Shown here: piece after piece, positions 62,059 through 64,000 of the stretch
Numbering within the stretch: the first letter of the stretch is position 1
Layout of the letters: each line of letters begins with the position of its first letter
Source: Flectonema sp. DT1601
Lineage: Eukaryota; Euglenozoa; Diplonemea; Diplonemida; Diplonemidae
Length of the DNA stretch: 64,000 nt
Assembly (NCBI GenBank): GCA_964019425.1
Contig: OZ025788.1
Location: forward strand, 1,302,001 to 1,366,000
Reading direction: 5' to 3'
Notes under the pieces: generated by a model
The model's database searches: none
Told to the model about the DNA's origin: nothing
The model's input: the letters and a program-made list of their open reading frames with translations, nothing else
Program-made: the position numbers and the translations under genes

Positions 62059-63519
62059 GATACAATGAATAAGGTTCTTAAAATTATTTTTTAGTTTCGT
62101 CTTACCACGTTTATTGATTGCTTGTATGACACTATGAAAATTAAATTGCCAGTTTTTTGACTTTAGTCAGAAGGGCTGTGATTGTTAAGAAGGGACGCAT
62201 TTTGTATTATCGAAATTCTGACTTTTGGTCGGAAGTTGGGTGACACAGAATTTAAGAAAATAAAATATAAAAGCTGATCAAAAGGAGAAGATTATTATTC
62301 TCCACCTCCGTCGTAAATTTATTGCTGAAACTTTGACTCTGCAAGTTATTAAAACAGCAATATTTAATCTTTGTGAGTGAATGAATATTATCCAATAGCG
62401 ATTGAGTGCCACTTCCCTTCCAACTCAGTTGCCATGTTTGTTCCTCTCCCATTTTTTATCACTTCCCGTCCATCATTCGTTTTTTTTCTTTTCTCATTTT
62501 GTTATTTCAATCTCAATTCAAAGGTGATTTGAGTTTGTTGTTTCCGATTCAGTTTTAATAAAAATAAGTTCCTTTTATACAGCAAGATGAAAATGCAAAG
62601 ATGTGCGATGAATTAAGCAGCGATGACGAAGCGTAAACAGTTGTTGAATGTTGTTACAAGTGAATCTTAATTAGAGAATCAATTATGCAGCCTTTTTAAA
62701 GAGGGGGGGAAGTACCTCTATTTTATTGGGGAAATTTCTTTTTTCGGAAATGTCAGGAATTCGGAATCCCTTTATATAAGAGTATTCATCACACATGTTA
62801 TTCTTGCGAGACTACCACTTTTAATGTGGTTCACTTCACACTCTTCAATTAATGATTCTGAAGGCTTCTTTTTCTTCTTCACATAAAAGTTGCTCATTTC
62901 AATTTTGAATGGGTAGCTATGCTTCTCCTCTTTCGGTAGCCGCTCTGAGCTGCTTCAGGCATCACAAGGTGGGTATTATGTTAAAGGAAGCCTACGATGG
63001 AGTATTTCATAGCGAAATGACTTCGTTGAAGCGGTCATACTGAGCATAACAGTAACGTCGCACCCAGAAAGGAATTCCAGCAGTTTTGCAATCACGTTTA
63101 TCCAGATTTTTGTCGTCCCATTGGACTCTCTCCTACTAGTCTCCGTGTTGTCAATCAGTAATTGCAGTCGCTCAATTATCACTTTTGTAGTAATGTTTGT
63201 TTTTGTTATGTTTGGGGTTCTCGCCACAAGCAAAAAATGCAAGATTCTTTTCTCTTACAAAGATTACGAGTAAAGTGGAATTGATTTTTTTAGGGACAGG
63301 GCTGGGTCGATTGAGTTGTACATGCCCGCAGTTTACTGTTGACTAGAATGGTACCAGACTTTTGACATCCACGTAGGAATCTAATAACATGGCATCCTTG
63401 TATTCGATACCCAGACATGATTCAATGTAAGGATCGCATTTATAATTGACGTTTGGAACACGCATCCACACATTCTTACAGCCATATAAACACCCCGAAG
63501 CAAATAGTAACTCAAAAAT
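62059..63519. other. Intergenic region after EF3 copy 3
   Basis: 1.46 kb with few homopolymers. It contains a candidate alternative EF3 exon at 62583-62636. Coding-like but unrecognised stretches lie near 62990-63500 on the minus strand, with several in-frame stops, and short ones near 62170-62375. A relic gene is possible but no family can be named. Confidence 0.5.
62583..62636 (+). other. Candidate alternative terminal exon of EF3 copy 3
   Basis: Preceded by the acceptor-like TTTATACAG ending at 62582. Read in phase 0, as the EF3 exon 1 donor requires, it gives 17 residues ending MCDELSSDDEA and a TAA. The ending resembles the SSDEDDM end of exon 2 and the SSDEEF end of yeast EF3. Splicing 61669 to 62583 would drop the Lys/Arg-rich stretch. 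It may equally be chance or the last exon of something else. Confidence 0.3.
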
Positions 63520-64000
63520 AATGCAAGTTTTCGTGACGTGCCCGGATTTGGGACTCCCCGCGGTGACGGTGACGGCTAGTGCTGATTCGTTTGTGAATGA
63601 CGTATTGATGGCGGCTACTGGGGAGTGGGATGTCGATCCGGAGGAAGTTGAACTCTCGTTTGCTGGTGATACTCTTTGCGAAAATGAGCGGATAGCAGAT
63701 CATGGAGTGGTTGCAAACAGCGAGTTGGAATTGTGTAGGAAGCAGTTTCGGATATTCGGTAAATGCTGGTTCGCTGATGATACAAAACGGGAGAAGCTGC
63801 TTCTTTGGATCAGAGAGCACGCTAAGGAAGATTTATATCTGGACACCCCAACATTCTCAAAGGATGGGTGCCTCACTGTCAACGGTAACCTGCTGCCTTC
63901 GGATGCCGAACGAGTTGCTTTCCGTAATTCAAATTCCAGCAGCACAGTCATCTCACGAGTTACTACTGTCGGAGATAAATTCTTGTATCCCTGTTCACAA
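63520..64000 (+). CDS. Ubiquitin-like N-terminal domain, probable BspA-like LRR protein, 3' end outside the window
   Basis: The first 160 residues of a gene that continues past the window. Residues 1-74 align by eye with ubiquitin: the MQVFVT start, the central helix, ELSFAGDTL (compare RLIFAGKQL), then a short loop and ELELC as the last strand. There is no RLRGG processing end, so it is a fixed domain, not a conjugated modifier. A linker of about 60 residues follows, then ISRVTTVGDKFLYPCSQ, which fits the opening of a BspA/LRR_5-type leucine-rich repeat (VGDxFLxxC). Codon use is less AT-rich than in most neighbours. An acceptor-like TTCTTACAG ends at 63481. The domain pair suggests a ubiquitin-linked adaptor, but that is inference. 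Confidence 0.65.

Noticed and set aside
1-64000. CRISPR arrays, bacterial operons or ribosome binding sites
   Set aside because: Introns, spacer sizes and gene families show eukaryotic nuclear DNA; no regularly spaced repeats were found.

Overview
This is nuclear DNA from an AT-rich, intron-bearing microbial eukaryote that uses the standard genetic code; TAA, TAG and TGA all end genes here. Three full-length copies of translation elongation factor 3 (EF3), a factor known from fungi and various algae and protists, argue against an animal, land plant or bacterium. Introns are GT-AG. Intergenic DNA is packed with A and T homopolymers of up to about 33 bases. I cannot name the species. A protist is the best reading; fungi are less likely because of the DUF4116-type protein and the ubiquitin-like/BspA-like LRR protein.

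Layout. 3-1163 is the 3' part of a helical-repeat protein. 5.9-17.1 kb is the first gene cluster: a BFR1-like coiled-coil RNA-binding protein, a PLAC8 protein, a secreted carboxylesterase, methionine-R-sulfoxide reductase B, nuclear poly(A) polymerase, and a DUF4116-type repeat protein with a possible prenylation tail. 17.1-40.9 kb is a gene desert of about 23.7 kb made of homopolymer-rich DNA, with two weak minus-strand open frames. 40.9-64 kb is the second cluster: a RING-CH ubiquitin ligase, EF3 copy 1, a secreted GH31 glycosidase, a VIT-like tail-anchored protein, a DEAD-box helicase, EF3 copies 2 and 3, and the start of a ubiquitin-like/LRR protein that runs off the end.

Shared themes. 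Every gene I trust (15 including the three EF3 copies) lies on the plus strand. All eight introns I could place sit in the 3' part of their gene, and in EF3 x3, poly(A) polymerase, the helicase and BFR1 they separate the enzyme or coiled-coil body from a short charged or RGG/RS-type tail, so leaving the intron in would swap or remove the tail. Most start codons follow closely on an acceptor-like AG, and three follow an 18-23 base poly-A tract. The EF3 copies are near-identical from just upstream of the start codon to the stop codon, intron included, while the flanking DNA is unrelated, which points to recent duplication or gene conversion of a sharply bounded unit.

Functionally, much of the window concerns mRNA and translation (EF3, helicase, poly(A) polymerase, BFR1), with secreted hydrolases (esterase, GH31) that would suit a feeding or osmotrophic cell. 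The intergenic stretches hold no tRNA, rRNA, CRISPR or complete mobile element that I can support.
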